This document shows positions 40,545 to 53,550 of a DNA stretch of 64,000 nucleotides, piece by piece. Under the pieces are notes generated by a model that ran no database searches, was not told where the DNA came from, and was given only the letters and a program-made list of their open reading frames with translations. Each line of letters starts with the position of its first letter. Position 1 is the stretch's first letter. A program made the position numbers and the translations under genes. The stretch is from positions 113,370,501-113,434,500 of the forward strand of contig NC_091245.1 in the NCBI RefSeq assembly GCF_042477335.2. Reading direction: 5' to 3'. Origin of the DNA: Ovis canadensis (Eukaryota > Chordata > Mammalia > Artiodactyla > Bovidae).

Positions 40545-41053
40545 GACCATTCAGTTCAGTTCAGTTCAGTCTCTCAATCATGTCAGACTCTTTGTGACCC
40601 CACGGACTGCAGCATGCCAGGCTTCCCTGTCCATCACCAATTCCTGGAGCTTACTCAAACTCGTGTCCATCGAGTAAGTGATGCCATCCAACCATCTCAT
40701 CCCCTGTCATCCCCTTCTCCTCCCGCCTTCAGTCTTTCCCTGCATCAGGATCTTCTAATGAGTCAGTTCTTTGCATTATGTGGCCAAAGTACCGGAGTTT
40801 AGCTTCAACCTCAGTCCTTCCAAAGAATATTCAGGACTGATCTCCTTTAGGATGGACTGGTTGGATCTCCTTGCAGTCCAAGGGACTCTCAAGTCTTCTC
40901 CAACACCACAGTTCAAAAGCATTGATTCTTCTGCGCTCAGCTTTCTTTATAGTCCAACTCACATCCATACATGACTACTGGAAAAACCATAGCTTTGACT
41001 AGACAGAACTTTGTTGGCAAAGTAATACCTCTGCTTTTTAATATGCTGTCTAG
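40545..41053 (-). mobile_element. BovB host element, 3' part
   Basis: Reverse-strand BovB runs from its tail (cagttcagttcagttcagtctctc) to aatatgctgtctag. It stops exactly where 42683 resumes (ctag gttggtcatag), so this and 42683-45220 are one element of about 3.05 kb split by a later insertion. Confidence 0.92.
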
Positions 41054-42682
41054 AAATGGTATGGACCTAGCAGAAGCAGAAGATATTAAGAAGAGGTGGC
41101 AAGAATACACAGGAGAACTGTACAAAAGGGATCTTCATGACCCAGATAATCACGAAGATGTGATCACTCACACTCACCTAGAGCCAGACATCCTGGAATG
41201 TGAAGTTAAGTGGGCCTTAGGAAGAATCACTACGAACAAAGCTAGTGGAAGTGATGGAATTTCAGTTGAGCTATTTCAAGTCCTGAAAGATGATGCTGTG
41301 AAAGTGCTGCACTCAGTATGTCAGCAAATTTGGAAAACTCAGCAGTGACCACAGGACTGGAAAAGGTCAGTTTTCATTCTGATCCCAAAGAAAGGCAATG
41401 CCAAAGAAAGCTCAAACTACCACACAATTGCACTCATCTCACACGCTAGTAAAGTAATGCTCAAAATTCTCTAAGCCAGGCTTCAGCAATACGTGAACCG
41501 TGAACTTCCAGAAGTTCAAGCTGGTTTTAGAAAAGGCAGAGGAACCAAATTGCCAACATCCGGTGGATCATCAAAAAAGCAAGCGAGTTTCAAAAAAACA
41601 TCTATTTCTGCTTTATTGACTATGCCAAAGCCTTTGACTGTGTGGATCACAATAAACTGTGGAAAATTCTGAAAGAGATGGGAATACCAGACCACCAGAC
41701 CTGCCTCTTGAGAAACCTGTATGCAGGTCAGGAAGCAACAGTTAGAACTGGACATGGAACAACAGACTGGTTCCAAATAGGAAAAGGAGTATGTCAAGGC
41801 TGTATATTGTCACCCTGTTTATTTAACTTATATGCAGAATACATCATGAGAAACGCTGGGCTGGATGAAGCACACTGGAATCAAGATTGATGGTAAGAAT
41901 ATCAATAACCTCAGATATTCAGATGATACCACCCTTATAGCAGAAAGTGAACAGAAGCTAAAGAGCCTCTTGATGAAAGTGAAAGAGGAGAGTGAAAAAG
42001 TTGGCTTAAAACTCAACATTCAGAAAATGAAGATCATGGCATCTGGTCCCATCACTTCATGGCAAATGAGGAAACAGTGGAAATAGTGCTGACTTTATTT
42101 TTCTCGGCTCCAAAATCACTGTGGATGGTGATTGCAGCCATGAAATTAAAAGATGCTTGCTCCTTGAAAGAAAAGTTATGACTAATCTAGACAGCATATT
42201 AAAAAGCAGAGACATTACTTTGCCAATAAAGGTCCATCTAGTCAAGCCTATGGTTTTTCCAGCGGTCATGTATGGATGTGAGAGTTGGACTATAAAGAAG
42301 GCTGAGAATGGAAGAATTGATGCCTTTGAATTGTGCTGTTGAAGAAGACTCCGAGAGTCCCTTGGACTGCAAGGAGATCAAACCAGTCAATCCTGAAGGA
42401 GATCAGTTCTGGGTGTTCACTGGAGGGACTGATGCTGAATACTGCAATACTTTGGCCACCTGATGCAGAGAGCTGATTCATTTGAAAAGACCCTGATGCT
42501 GGGAAAGATTGAGGGCAGGAGGAGAAGGGGATGACAGAGGATGAGATGGCTGGATGGCATCACACACTCAATGGACATGGGTTTGCATGAACTCCAGGAG
42601 TTGGTGATGGACAGGGAGGCCTGGTGTGCTGCAGTTCATGAGGTTGCAAAGAGTCGGACACGACTGAGTGGCTGAACTGGAA
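41054..42682 (+). mobile_element. BovB LINE nested inside an opposite-strand BovB
   Basis: This is a 5'-truncated forward BovB of about 1.63 kb. It starts aaatggtatggacctagcag in ORF2 and ends at the tail acacgactgagtggctgaac. It includes reverse-transcriptase text (AYADYAK-like to FNLYAEYIMRNAG), with Y-A-D-D altered to Y-S-D-D near 41917. It is inserted in the host BovB with only ctag shared at the two junctions. Confidence 0.92.
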
Positions 42683-45220
42683 CTAGGTTGGTCATAGCTT
42701 TCCTTCCAAGGAGCAAGCATCTTTTAATTTCCTGGCTACCAATACCATCATCTGCAATGATTTGGGGGCCCAAAAAATAAAGTCTGTCACTGTTTCCATT
42801 GTTGCCCCATCTATTTGCCATGAGGAGATGGGACCAGATGTCATGATCTTAGTTTTCTGAATGCTGCATTTTAAGCCAACTTTTTCACTCTCCTCTTTCA
42901 CTTTCTTTAAGAGGCTCTTTAGTTCTTCTTCACTTTCTGCCATGAGGGTGGTGTCATCTGCATATCTGAGGTTATTGATATTTCTCCTGGCAATCTTGAT
43001 TCCAGCTTGTGCTTCATCCAGCCCGGCATTTTGCATGATGTACTCTGCATATGAGTTAAATAAGAAGGGTGACAATATGCAGCCTTGACGTACTCCTTTC
43101 CAGATTTGGAACCAGTCTGTGTTCCATGTCCAATTTTAACTGTTGCTTCTTGACCTGCATACAGATTTCTCAGGATGCAGGTCAGGTGGTCTGGTATTCC
43201 CATCTCTTTAAGAAGACAGTATTCCCATCTCTTTCCACAGTTTGTTGTGATCCACATAGTCAAAGGCTTTGGCGTAGTCAATAAAGCAGAAGTAGATGTT
43301 TTTCTGGAACTCTCTCACTTTTTCGATGATCCAGCAGATGTTGGCAATTTGATCTCTGGTTCCTCTGCCTTTTCTAAATCCAGTTTGAACTAATGGATTT
43401 CTTGGTTCATGTACTATTGAAGCCTGGCTTGAAGAATGTTGGGCATTACTTTGCTAGCATGTGAGATGAGTGCAATTGTGCAATAGTTTGAACATTCTTT
43501 GGCATTGCCTTTTTGGGGACTGGAATGAAAACTGACCTTTTCTAGTCCTGTGGCCAGTGCTGAGTTTTCCAAATTTGCTGGCATATTGAGTGCAGCACTT
43601 TCAAAGCATCATCTTTTAGGATTTGAAATAGATCAACTAGAATTCCATTACCTCCACTAGCTTTGTTCGTAGTGATGTTTCCTAAGGCCCACTTGACTTT
43701 GCACTCCAGGATGTCTGGCACTAGGTGAGTGATCACACCATCGTGGTTATCTGGGTCATGTTGATCTTTTTTGTATAGTTCTTCTGTGTATTTTTGCCAC
43801 CTCTTCTTAATATCTTCTGCTTCTATTAGGTGCATACCATTTCTTTCCTTTATCGTACCCATCTTTGCATGAAATATTCCCTTGGTATCTTTAATTTTCT
43901 TGAAGAGATCTCTAGTCTTTCCCATTCTATTGTTTTCTTCTTACTTCTTTTCATTGATCACTGAGGAAGGCTTCTTATCTCTCCTTGCTATTCTTTGGAA
44001 CTCTGCATTCAGATGGGTGTATCTTTCCTTTTCTCCATTGCCTTTAGTGTTTCTTCCCTTCTCGGCTATTTGTAAGGCCTCCTCAGACAATCATTTTGCC
44101 TTTTTGCATTTTTTTTCTTGGGGATGGTCCTGATCCCTGTCTCCTGTACAATGTCATGAACCTCCATCCATAGTTCATCAGGCACTCTTTCTATCAGATC
44201 TAATCCCTTGAATCTATTTGTCACTTCCACTGTATAATCATAAGGGATTTGATTTAGGTCATACCTGAATGGTCTAGTGGCTTTCCCCACTTTCTTCAAT
44301 TTAAGTCTGAATTTGGCAATAAGGAGTTCATGATCTGAATCACAGTCAGCTCCCAGTCTTGTGTTTGCTGACTGTATAGAGCTTCTCCATCTTTGGCTGC
44401 AAAGAATATAATCAATCTGATTTTGGTGTTGATCATCTGGTGAGGTCCATATGTAGTAGCTTATGTTGTTGGAAGAAAGTGTTTGCTATGACCAGTGCAT
44501 TCTCTTGGCAAAACTCTGTTAGCCTTTGCCCTGCTTCATTTTGTACTCCAAGGCCAAACTTTCCTGTTACTCCAGATATCTGTTGACTTCCTACTTTTGC
44601 ATTCCAGTCCCCTATAATGAAAAGGATGTCTTTTAGTTTTTTGTGAAGGTCTTGTAGGTCTTCATAGAACTGTTCAACTTCAGCTTCTTCAGCATTACTG
44701 GTTGAGGCATAGACCTGGATTACTGTGATACTGAATGGTTTGTCTTGGAAACGAATAGAGATCGTTCTGTCATTTTTGAGATTGCATCCAAATACTGCAT
44801 TTCGGACTCTTTGGTTGACTATTAGGGCTATTCCATTTCTTCTGAGGGATTCCTGCCTGCAGTAGATATAATGGTCATCTGAGTTAAATTCACCCATTCC
44901 AGTCCACTTTATTTAGCTGATTCCTAAAATGTCAATGTTCACTCTTGCCATCTCTTGTTTGGCCACTTCCAATTTACCTTGATTCATGGACCTGACATTC
45001 CAGGTTCCTCTGCAATGTTGCTCTTTACAGCATTGGATCTTGCTTCTATCACCAGTCACATCCACAACTGGGTGTTGTTTTTGCTTTGGCTCTGTCTCTT
45101 CATTCTTTCTGGAGTTATTTCTTCACCCATCTCCACTAGCATATTGGGCACCTACCGACCTGGGGAGTTCATTTTTCAGTGTCCTATCTTTTTGCCTTTT
45201 CATACTGTTCCTTAGACCAT
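42683..45220 (-). mobile_element. BovB host element, 5' part (RT and endonuclease)
   Basis: This continues the element at 40545-41053. On the minus strand it reads FNSYAEYIMQNAG and RYADDTTLMAESEEELKSLL (about 43075-42692), then an RT N-terminal stretch, then an endonuclease segment with a 154-codon open stretch at about 44897-44433 (IIGDWNAKVGSQ). It is nearly full length but has frameshifts, including a duplicated bit at about 43200-43225. Confidence 0.92.
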
Positions 45221-45224
45221 TAGG

Positions 45225-46020
45225 AAATCTTTTATTTGGATTGGGATCATCTGCCATTGAACAACAAATTTACTCTGTGTCTAGAGGAAATGTATGAACT
45301 GTGTAATTGAGGGCAGCCACCACGTTGAGCACTGGAATCAGATTGCATGGATTAAATTCTAGTTCTGCTTAAATGTGTGACTTTGGATAAGTTAGTTGAT
45401 CTTCCTGGATCTGAGTACCCTTATGGTGTGAAATGAGCATAATTTTAGTTTTGAGCATTAAACATACATAACATGCCTAGTAGGTGCTTGATGCATAGGG
45501 AGTGTTCAATAATTTTAGCATTATTATTGGCTCAAGAATGCCCAGTAAAAAGAAGTACATATTCAGGATACCTGAAACAGAAAAGGGGGGAATTTAATAT
45601 AAAGTTATAGGATATTTACAACAGATTTCAAAAGTAGAAAGTATAGTTTGGGCCTCAGAGGGTATTAGAATCTGGAGGATAGAACATGATCAGGAAGGGA
45701 GATTTTTTTCCTCCATCTCTTCTTTCTCTGCAAGTCAGCCAACTGATTTGCTTCCTCACTGACAGCCACCATCCTGAGATAACTTGGGTTCATACCTTTC
45801 TTGTAACCTTATAAGATAGAGTCTTAACTAATACAGTAGGAGAGAATGGGAAGGACAGAAAGAATGCTGGTCAGTTGAAGTGGAGAGAGGCCATAGAAGT
45901 AAAACTTCTGCTTTGAAGCAGTGGATCTTCTTTTAAACGAGTAGGTAATAACTTTCCCACAGTCAGTTGTTAGTTTTCTGTGTAGTTTCCCATGCTTCTG
46001 TGCAGATTCCAGAATAGAAA
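45225..46020. other. Intergenic: MIR, otherwise nothing
   Basis: A forward MIR lies at about 45305-45530 (gagcactggaatcagattgcatgg ... gcctagtaggtgcttgatgc). The rest is unassigned. Confidence 0.5.
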
Positions 46021-46022
46021 TA

Positions 46023-46135
46023 ATAGGGATTTCCTGGCGGTCTAGCGGTTAAGACTCCATGCTCCCAATGCAAGGGGCACAGTTGTTCTTTGATCAGGGA
46101 ACTGAAATCCCACATGCTTCACAAAATGAAACAAA
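46023..46135 (+). repeat. tRNA-derived SINE fragment
   Basis: The text agggatttcctggcggtctagcggttaagactcc ... tttgatcagggaactgaaatccc. Confidence 0.7.
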
Positions 46136-46207
46136 AATAAAACAAATTTTTTAAAGGATAGAAATAATACATAGAAAAATATATTTTATTCATTACCTTT
46201 TTCATAT

Positions 46208-46445
46208 ATTGCTAAGTCACTTCAGTCGTGTCCGACTCTGTGTGACCCCACAGATGGCAGCCCAACGGGCTCCCCCGTCCCTGGGATTCTCCAGGCAAGA
46301 ACACTGGAGTGGGTTGCCATTTCCTTCTCCAATGCATGAAAGTGAAAAGTGAAAGGGAAGTCACTCAGTCGTGTGCGACTCTTAGTGATCCATGGACTGC
46401 AGCCCATCAGGCTCCTCCATCCATGGGATTTTCCAGGCAAGAGTA
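46208..46445 (-). repeat. Bov-A2 SINE
   Basis: This is a reverse dimeric Bov-A2 with the linker aatgcatgaaagtgaaaagtg between monomers. The 3' monomer is cut short at aagagtacta. Confidence 0.88.
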
Positions 46446-46489
46446 CTATACTACTTCGTTTGTAAGATCAAAAGATATATTTTGAATAT

Positions 46490-46800
46490 CATTAAATATT
46501 AGTGCATAAAGAGCTTCCTTGCTTTTTTACAGCTGCATAGTATCACACTGATGATGTATTATAATTTATCTAACCAGTTTTCTGTTGTTGAACATTTAGT
46601 TTGTTTTTAAACTTTTGCTATCACAATGCAGCAATGACTAACTTTGTACATGTGTTGTTTTTCGTTGTGTGAGTATGATAAATTTATAGAAATAAAATTG
46701 TGAAGTCAAAAGTTATGTGCAATTTGATAGATACTGCCAAATTACCTTCTAGAGGTCATATCCTCTCCAGCCATGTATCAGAGATCTTGAAGCCTTGACA
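46490..46800 (-). repeat. Old L1 fragment, reverse strand
   Basis: The text gctgcatagtatcacactgatg, tttctgttgttgaacatttag and gatactgccaaattaccttctag is reverse L1. Confidence 0.6.
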
Positions 46801-46967
46801 GATAGGTTAGATCTCCAAGTTTGCTTTTATCCTGCATCTCTTCCTAGACATTAAAGAAAAATTTGCATTGTTAGGTAAACTATCTCATTTAGTGCTTTCT
46901 AATTGGTAACAGTCAAAAGTTTCTACTTGAACTTTCAGTGTATTTTACTTCCTATGGCAATTTTTCC

Positions 46968-47085
46968 CCCCTTTTTTGTCATGCTGCTTGCAGGATCTTA
47001 GTTCCCCAACCAGGAATTGAACCCAGGCCCTTGGCAGTGAAATCTCGGAGTCCTAACCACTGGATGGCCAGGGAATTCCCCCCAT
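46968..47085 (-). repeat. tRNA-derived SINE fragment
   Basis: The plus strand reads catgctgcttgcaggatcttagttcc ... ggaattgaacccaggccc ... ctggatggccagggaattccc. Confidence 0.72.
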
Positions 47086-47129
47086 GGCAATTTTAAAACC
47101 AGAAGAATCATTAGTAGCCTCAGTAGTAA

Positions 47130-47835
47130 AAACTTGGTTGTTGCTGTTCAGTCGCCAAGTCATGTCCGACTATTTGAGACCCCATGGACTGCAGCATGCC
47201 AGGAATCCCTGTCCTTCCCATCCCCCAGAGTTTGCTCAGGTTCATGTGCATTGAGTCCGAGATGCTATCTAAACATCTCATCCTCTGTCGCCCTCTTCTT
47301 TTGCTCTCAGTCTTTCCTAGCATCGGGTTCTTTTCTAATGAGTCAGCTCTTAGCATCAAGTAGCCAAAGGATTGGAGCTTCAGCTTCTCAAGAGTTTTCT
47401 CCAGCACCACAAATCCTAAAGCATCAATTATTAGGCACTCAGCTTTCTTTATGGAACAACTTTCACATTTATACATGACTACTGGAAAAACCATATCTTT
47501 GATTATATGTATCTTTGTTGGCAGAGTGATGTCTCTACTTTTTAACATGCTATCTAGGTTTGTCATAGCTTTTCTTCCAAAGAGCAAGCATCTTTTAATT
47601 TCATGGCTGCAGTTACTTTCCACAGTGATATTGGAGCCCAAGAAAATAAAATCTGTCACTGCTTCCAGTTTTTCCCCTTCTATTTTTTTCTTGAAGTGGT
47701 GAGACCAGATGACATGATCTTAGTTTTTTGAATACTGAATTTCAAGCCAGCTTTTCACTCTCTTCTTTCACTTCATCAAGAGGCTCTTTAGTTCCTCTTC
47801 ACTTTCTACCATTAGAGTGGTGTCATCTCATCTAT
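47130..47835 (-). mobile_element. BovB LINE, 5'-truncated, diverged
   Basis: This is reverse-strand BovB 3' text (ttcagtcgccaagtcatgtcc ... gctcagctttctttatgg ... ttcactttctaccattagagtggtgtcatct). It lacks the block between about 47385 and 47395 that other copies carry. The minus strand has a decayed 179-codon open stretch. Confidence 0.88.
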
Positions 47836-48364
47836 TACATAGTTTAGCAAACAGCTTTTGAAGGTTTCTTCCAGATGGCTCCAAAGTGCCCTGCATGCTA
47901 TTTCACTGGGGCACGTGATGGTGGGTCTTAGAGTGGAGACTTGGCTTTCACCCGTTTTCCTGAGCTAACAGGATCTTATCCATCCAGCTATTGGCCCAAC
48001 TTTGAACTATTTAAACTTCCTGTTTTCTATATATTCCTTTATAGGAACTGAAGACATAGTTCTGTACACAGTAAACATTGAAGAAATGGATGGCTGCAAA
48101 TATAGAAACGATTTCAAAAATTCTCTATAGATTACAAATTTCTGACCCTATTTTCATTCCTGTAATGGGGTTGCAAAGAGTTGGATGTGACTGAGTATAT
48201 ACATACTAAGTACCACATATGAAGATGCTAGAGGAAAGCAATAGGTGAGCAGGTGGAGGGGTGGGGTTAAGAGATTCCTGGGTAGTTTTTCAATATTGCT
48301 CCCTATATTAGGAAAAATTTCAGTCCTCCTTTACTGTCACGCTACTATCTCATTAATAACGCTT
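47836..48364. other. Intergenic; short Bov-A scrap
   Basis: A short forward Bov-A tail piece lies at 48163-48206 (ggggttgcaaagagttggatgtg). The rest is unassigned. Confidence 0.45.
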
Positions 48365-49375
48365 CTGACACCAGATGTGGGGGGGGTTTACTCATACAAG
48401 TAATTCCATGACACAAGCTGGGTATCCTACAATTGAGCTCAGGGAGATAATATCTGGTGACAGCATCAGACCCCACAGGTTAAGGGCTCAGTCCCACAAG
48501 ACTGCCTGCCCTCCTACCCTTCAGATGCCAACTGCAAGTCCAGGTTGCTACTTGTGCTTCTGATCAATCAGCTATAAGTCAGAGGTTCCCATAATCCTCT
48601 CCTTAAGTTTAGGTAATTTGCTAGAATGGCTCACGGAACTCAAGAAAGTACTCTTTACTGCTTTTTATAAAAGGCAATGAGAGGGGACTTCCCTGGTAGT
48701 CTAGTGGTTAAGAATCCACCATGCAATGCAGGGGACCTGGGCTCAAACCCTGGTCGGTCAACTAAGATCCGATGTGCCACAGAGCAGCTAAGTCTGTGTG
48801 GCACATAAAGAGAAGTCCGAAGATGCGACAAAGAACCTGTGTGCTGCCACAAGGACCCAGAACAGCCAAAATAAAAATTTTTAAAAGAATAAGATAAAGG
48901 ATACTGATGAACCTCCAGATGGAAGAGATGCTCAGGAAAGGCGTGTGGGAAGCAGTGTGAAGCTCCCATATCCTCTGCAGGCCTGCCACTCTCCCTGGAA
49001 ACTCTCCAAACCTTACTTATCTTATTGGGGTTTCCATGGAGGCTTTATCACACAGGCCTAATCCATCCTTAACTCCACTTCCAGCACCTCTCCCTTATAC
49101 AGAGAATGGGGGTGGGGTTGAATTCTAAGTCTCTAATCACAATTTGGTCTTTCTGCGACCAGCTTTCATCCAGGAGCCCACCAAGAATCACCTTGCTGGG
49201 AACAAAAGCACCCCTATTACCCAGGAAATTCCAAGCACTCTGTTAGGAACCAGAATCAAACACCAAATGTTAGCATAAAAGATGCTCCTAGAACCTTTAT
49301 CACTTAGGTATTTACCAGGGTCAGGAGCTGTGTGGGAAAAACGTGGGCAGAGACCAATATATACATTTTTGATCA
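48365..49375. repeat. Old LTR-like repeat, copy 3 of 3
   Basis: It has the same order of motifs as at 10300 and 21960: cagtcccacaagactgcctgcc, aggtaatttgctagaatggctcac, tccatggaggctttatcac and acccaggaaattccaagc. It is split by a tRNA-derived SINE at 48684-48895. Confidence 0.6.
48684..48895 (+). repeat. tRNA-derived cetartiodactyl SINE, long copy
   Basis: The head ggggacttccctggtagtctagtgg and the body (gtgctgccacaaggacccagaacagcc) end in an A-rich tail. Confidence 0.82.
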
Positions 49376-49587
49376 TCTCACATGCTCATATAGACAATAG
49401 CCAAAAAGAGACAGAACTTAGGTATTATATAATAAAAGTATTAGGATAAAGTTAACCATTAGAACAAAAATATAAACTCTTTTAAATACCAGAAGATATG
49501 TTTAAAAAGGACGGAGGAAGCAAATGAAATAGATCATATGGTGAGAGACCTAAATATACAAAAAGTATGTAACATAAAACCGTAAGG

Positions 49588-49890
49588 CAGGACTCCCCTG
49601 GTAGTACAGTGGCTAAGAACCTGCCACGCAATGCAGGGGGCATGAGTTCGATCCCTGGTGGGGGAAGATTCCACATGCCACGCAGCAACGAAGGCTGTTT
49701 TTACCCCAGAACTGCTGAGCCCACATGCCTCAGCCAGTGAAGCCTGTGCTCTTAGAGCAAATGCACCACAAGGAACGCCAATGCAGTGAGAGGCCCCCAG
49801 ATGCCAATCAGAGTGGCCCCCACTTTCTGCTACTAGCGAACGCCTGCATACAGCAACACAGACTCAGTGCAACCAAAAATGAATCACTTT
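49588..49890 (+). repeat. tRNA-derived cetartiodactyl SINE, long copy
   Basis: The head ggactcccctggtagtacagtgg ... gagttcgatccctgg is followed by a full body ending caaccaaaaatgaatc. Confidence 0.8.
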
Positions 49891-50429
49891 TTTTAAAAAG
49901 TAAGGCGGATCTAAGGCCAGACATATTGACTACATCAATAAATATATAAACAAGCTTACCTCACCTGTTAAAATGAGTTTCATATTGACCACAAAAGCGA
50001 ATTCCAACACTATGCTGTATAAAAGAAATATATCTAAATTGAAGAGATTCAGGAAGCCTAAAAATAAATGACTAAAAATGTACCAGAATTTTTTCTGTAA
50101 TTTAAGCGGGGGTTGCAATTGTAATTACCCAAGAAAGTAGGATTCTGACTTAAAAGGCTTAAAAGAAATAAAGAAATTTTTACCACAATTAAAAAATCAG
50201 AAGAATCATACTTAAAATGGGAGAAACAGAAACAACAAGAAGAAGAACTGTAACAAACCTTTCAGATCTAGGGAGAGAAAATGACAAGAAATTAGTACAG
50301 ATACAGACAACCTAAACACCACAATAAACAAGGCATATTTGAAATATATTAAACTCTGAGACTTGATAGTAGAGAATATGGACCCCCACACATACCAACA
50401 GATGCATATAAAGGATTCACAAAAGCTTG

Positions 50430-50622
50430 GCATGTGTGTGCTCAGTCATGTCCGACTCTTTGTGACCCCACAGACTGTAGCCCACCAGGCTCCTCTGTCC
50501 TTGGAATTTTCCAGGCAAGAAATGCTGGAGTGGGTTGCCATTTCCTTCTGACCCAGGGATCCATGTCTCTTGAGTCTCCTACACTGGCAGATTCTTTACC
50601 ACCTGTGCCACCTGGAAACATT
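50430..50622 (-). repeat. Bov-tA SINE
   Basis: This is reverse Bov-tA text (gtgtgtgctcagtcatgtccgactc ... cacctgtgccacctgg). It sits inside the L1. Confidence 0.87.
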
Positions 50623-52246
50623 TTTGGCCACAGAAAAAAAAAATCTCAATAAAGTCCAATTTAAATTTCCAAGTGGGAAATTTAAAAGCCTCCTGTTAAC
50701 CACTTCTGGGTCAAAGGAGAAATGCAAAACAAATGGAAAATATTAATAATGAAAACAAGAATTATGGGAAATAGTTAAAACAGCTGTCAGAGAAAGATTT
50801 ATACTAATAAATGAATAAAAGTTTAAAAGCAAAAATAAATGAGAAACATTATGACTCCAAAAACTAGGGGGAAAAGCAAAGCAAATCAAATAACAGCAAA
50901 AGGAAGAAATCAGTCAAAAGAAAGTCAGTGACTCCTGGGTTTGAAAACAACAACAAAAGTAGAACTAACAAATAAATCCAAAAATGTTTCTTTGAAAAAA
51001 CTAAATTGACAACTTCTTAGCTGAACCACTCAAAAAACAAAGAGGGGGGAAATTTCAGCACAAATACATAAAACTAGAAAGAAAGAGACATAGAAGAGGA
51101 ACTTAATAGTCTCTGTAAATATGTTTGAAAATCTACATTATGTACATAATTTTGTGTAAAATCCCAGTTTAATAGAATTGATTCATGTGGACACAAAGTA
51201 AAAACAGACCATTTAACATAAAAGAATTAGAGAAACTGATTAGACTTACCCCACGAAACAAAACAGATCCAGATAGTTTCACAGAAGATAATATTAAACT
51301 TAAAAAAATTAAATCCTTAGCTTTTCAAGCTATTTTCGAACATGGCAAAAGAGGAACATTTTCAAAATCATTTTCCAAAGTGAGTGTAATATTGATTCCC
51401 AAACCTAAATTTTGGAATCATGACAAAGGCTGAACAAAATAGATCAACTTCACTTGTTAATACTGATATAAAAATCTTAAATAAGATATTAGCAAACAGA
51501 AGCCAATAGTACATTAAAAAATTTGTATCATAAACAAGTGGGAAATACTCCATGGATGCAAAAATGGTGAGTCAAAGGAAATTCATTAATGTAGTAAATC
51601 ATATTAATGGATCCAAGGTAAAAAAAAAAAATGTATACTCATCTCCAAAGATGAATTGATAAAATGAGCCTATCACAGAGAAAGACATACAAATTTCTGT
51701 TAACCATGTGAAAAATGTTCAGTATTGCTCATAATTTTAAAAACATGGAAATTAAAAGTACACGGAGATAGCACATCTTACCCATGAGACTGAATACATC
51801 CAAAACTTTGATATCATACTCTGTTGATGAGTCTGTGAGGAAACAGGCATTCTCATATGCTGAGTACGAAAATGTAAAATGTTACAGCCTACACAATGGA
51901 GACTTTGACAGTATCTAACTAGCACGATTATCAGTGCCTTTTGATTAAGCAATCCGTTTTTAGAAATCTATCCCAAAGATACTCCAACAGAAGTATGAAA
52001 AGTGTACACAATTATATACAACCTTATTTGTAATAGCTACAGACTGGAAACAACCTAACTGTCTGCCAGTAATATGGTACCTCCACAAAAAGGAGTACTA
52101 TACAGTACTTTTTTACTGTAAAAAAGCAGTGGGGAAGACGCTGTTATGGAGTGATAGCCAAGAAATACTTTTAAGTGAATAAAGAAAGGTGGAGGGCATG
52201 TGAATAGTGCGCTATTGTTTATATTTAAAAGGAGATATAAAAAAAG

Positions 52247-53380
52247 GGCAGAGGAACCAGAGATCAAATTGCCAACATCTGTTGGATCACTGAAAAAGCG
52301 AGACAGTTTCAGAAAAACATCTACTTCTGCTTTAGTGACTACGCCAAAGCCTTTGACTGTGTGGATCACAACAAACCGTGGAAAATTCTTAAAGAGATGG
52401 GAATACCAGACCACCTGCTCTGCCTCCTGAGAAATTTGTATGCAGGTCAAGAAGCAACAGTTAGAACTGGACATGGAACAACAGACTGGTCCCAAATCCA
52501 GAAAGGAGTACATCAAGGCTGCATATTGTCACCCTGCTTTAACTTATATGCAGAGTACATCATAACAAATGCTGGACTGGATGAAGGACAAGCTGGTATC
52601 AAGACTGCCAGAGAAATATAAATAACCTTAGATGTGCAGATGATACCACATTTAGGGCAGAAAGCGAAGAGGAACTAAAGAGCCTCTTAAAGAAAGTGAA
52701 AGAGGAGAGTGAAAAAGTTGGCTTAATACTCAGCATTCAGAAAACTAAGATCATGCCATCTGGTCCCATCACTTCATGGCAAACAGATGGGGAAACAGTG
52801 GCTGACTTTATTTTTCTGGGCTCCAAAATCACTGCAGCCATGAAATTAAAAGACGTTTGCTTCTTGGAAAAGTTATGATCAACCTAGACAGCATATTAAA
52901 AAGCAGAGACATTACTTTGCCAACAAAGTCAAGGCTATGGTTTTTCCAGTGGTCATGTATGGATGTGAGAGTTGGACTATAAAGAAAGCTCAGCACCGAA
53001 GAATTGATGCTTTTGAACTGTGGTGTTGAAGGAGACTCTTGAGAGTCCCTTGGACAGCAAGGAGATCCAACCAGTCCATCCTAAAGGAAATCAGTCCTGA
53101 ATATTCATTGGAAGAACTGGTGCTGAAGCTGAAACTCCAATACTTTGGCCACCTGATGGGAAGAATTACTCGTTAGAAAAGACTCTGATGCTGGGAAAAA
53201 CTGAAGGCGGGAGAAGGGGACGACAGAGGATGAGATGGTTAGATGGCATCACTTACTCAATAGACATGAGTCTGAGTAATCTCCAGGAGTTGGTGATGAA
53301 CAGGGAAGCCTGGTGTGCTATAGTCCGTGGGGTCACAAAGGGTCAGACATGACTGAGCTACCTGACTGAACTGAACTGAT
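52247..53380 (+). mobile_element. BovB LINE, 5'-truncated, inside L1
   Basis: This forward BovB runs from gggcagaggaaccagagatc in the reverse-transcriptase domain to the tail catgactgagctacctgactgaac. The RT metal-binding motif region reads C-A-D-D (tgtgcagatgat near 52635). Several internal deletions break the frame. Confidence 0.92.
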
Positions 53381-53550
53381 AAACATGTGTGTTACTAATA
53401 GAAAAAATAACATAGGAAAAATAAGTGGTATGATTAGAGATTACCTTTAGAGAGAGAGAGAGAAGAAATAATGCAGAAAAGACAGAAGATAAGCTTCTTT
53501 GAATATACTTTGTTTTGTACAGTTGATTTTAGATCCATGTAAATATTTTA

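Larger units (their letters stand above)
49375..53545 (+). repeat. Long old L1, forward, invaded by SINEs and a BovB
   Basis: This is forward L1 text in order: ORF2 body (catcaataaatatataaacaagc; agagaaagatttatac; ttcaagctattttcgaacatgg; ttgattcccaaacctaaat), then the end of ORF2 (gaggaaacaggcattctcatatgc; ccaaagatactccaac; ctacagactggaaacaacc), then 3' UTR text after the BovB (ggtatgattagagattacc). Insertions are a SINE at 49588-49890, a Bov-tA at 50430-50622 and a BovB at 52247-53380. The frame is fully decayed. Confidence 0.75.

Noticed and set aside
44433-44897. 154-codon minus-strand frame with GDWNAK as a nuclease gene
   Set aside because: It is the BovB apurinic-type endonuclease domain of the nested host element, not a cellular nuclease.
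47120-47659. 179-codon minus-strand frame
   Set aside because: It is the C-terminal part of a diverged BovB ORF2, with no independent support.
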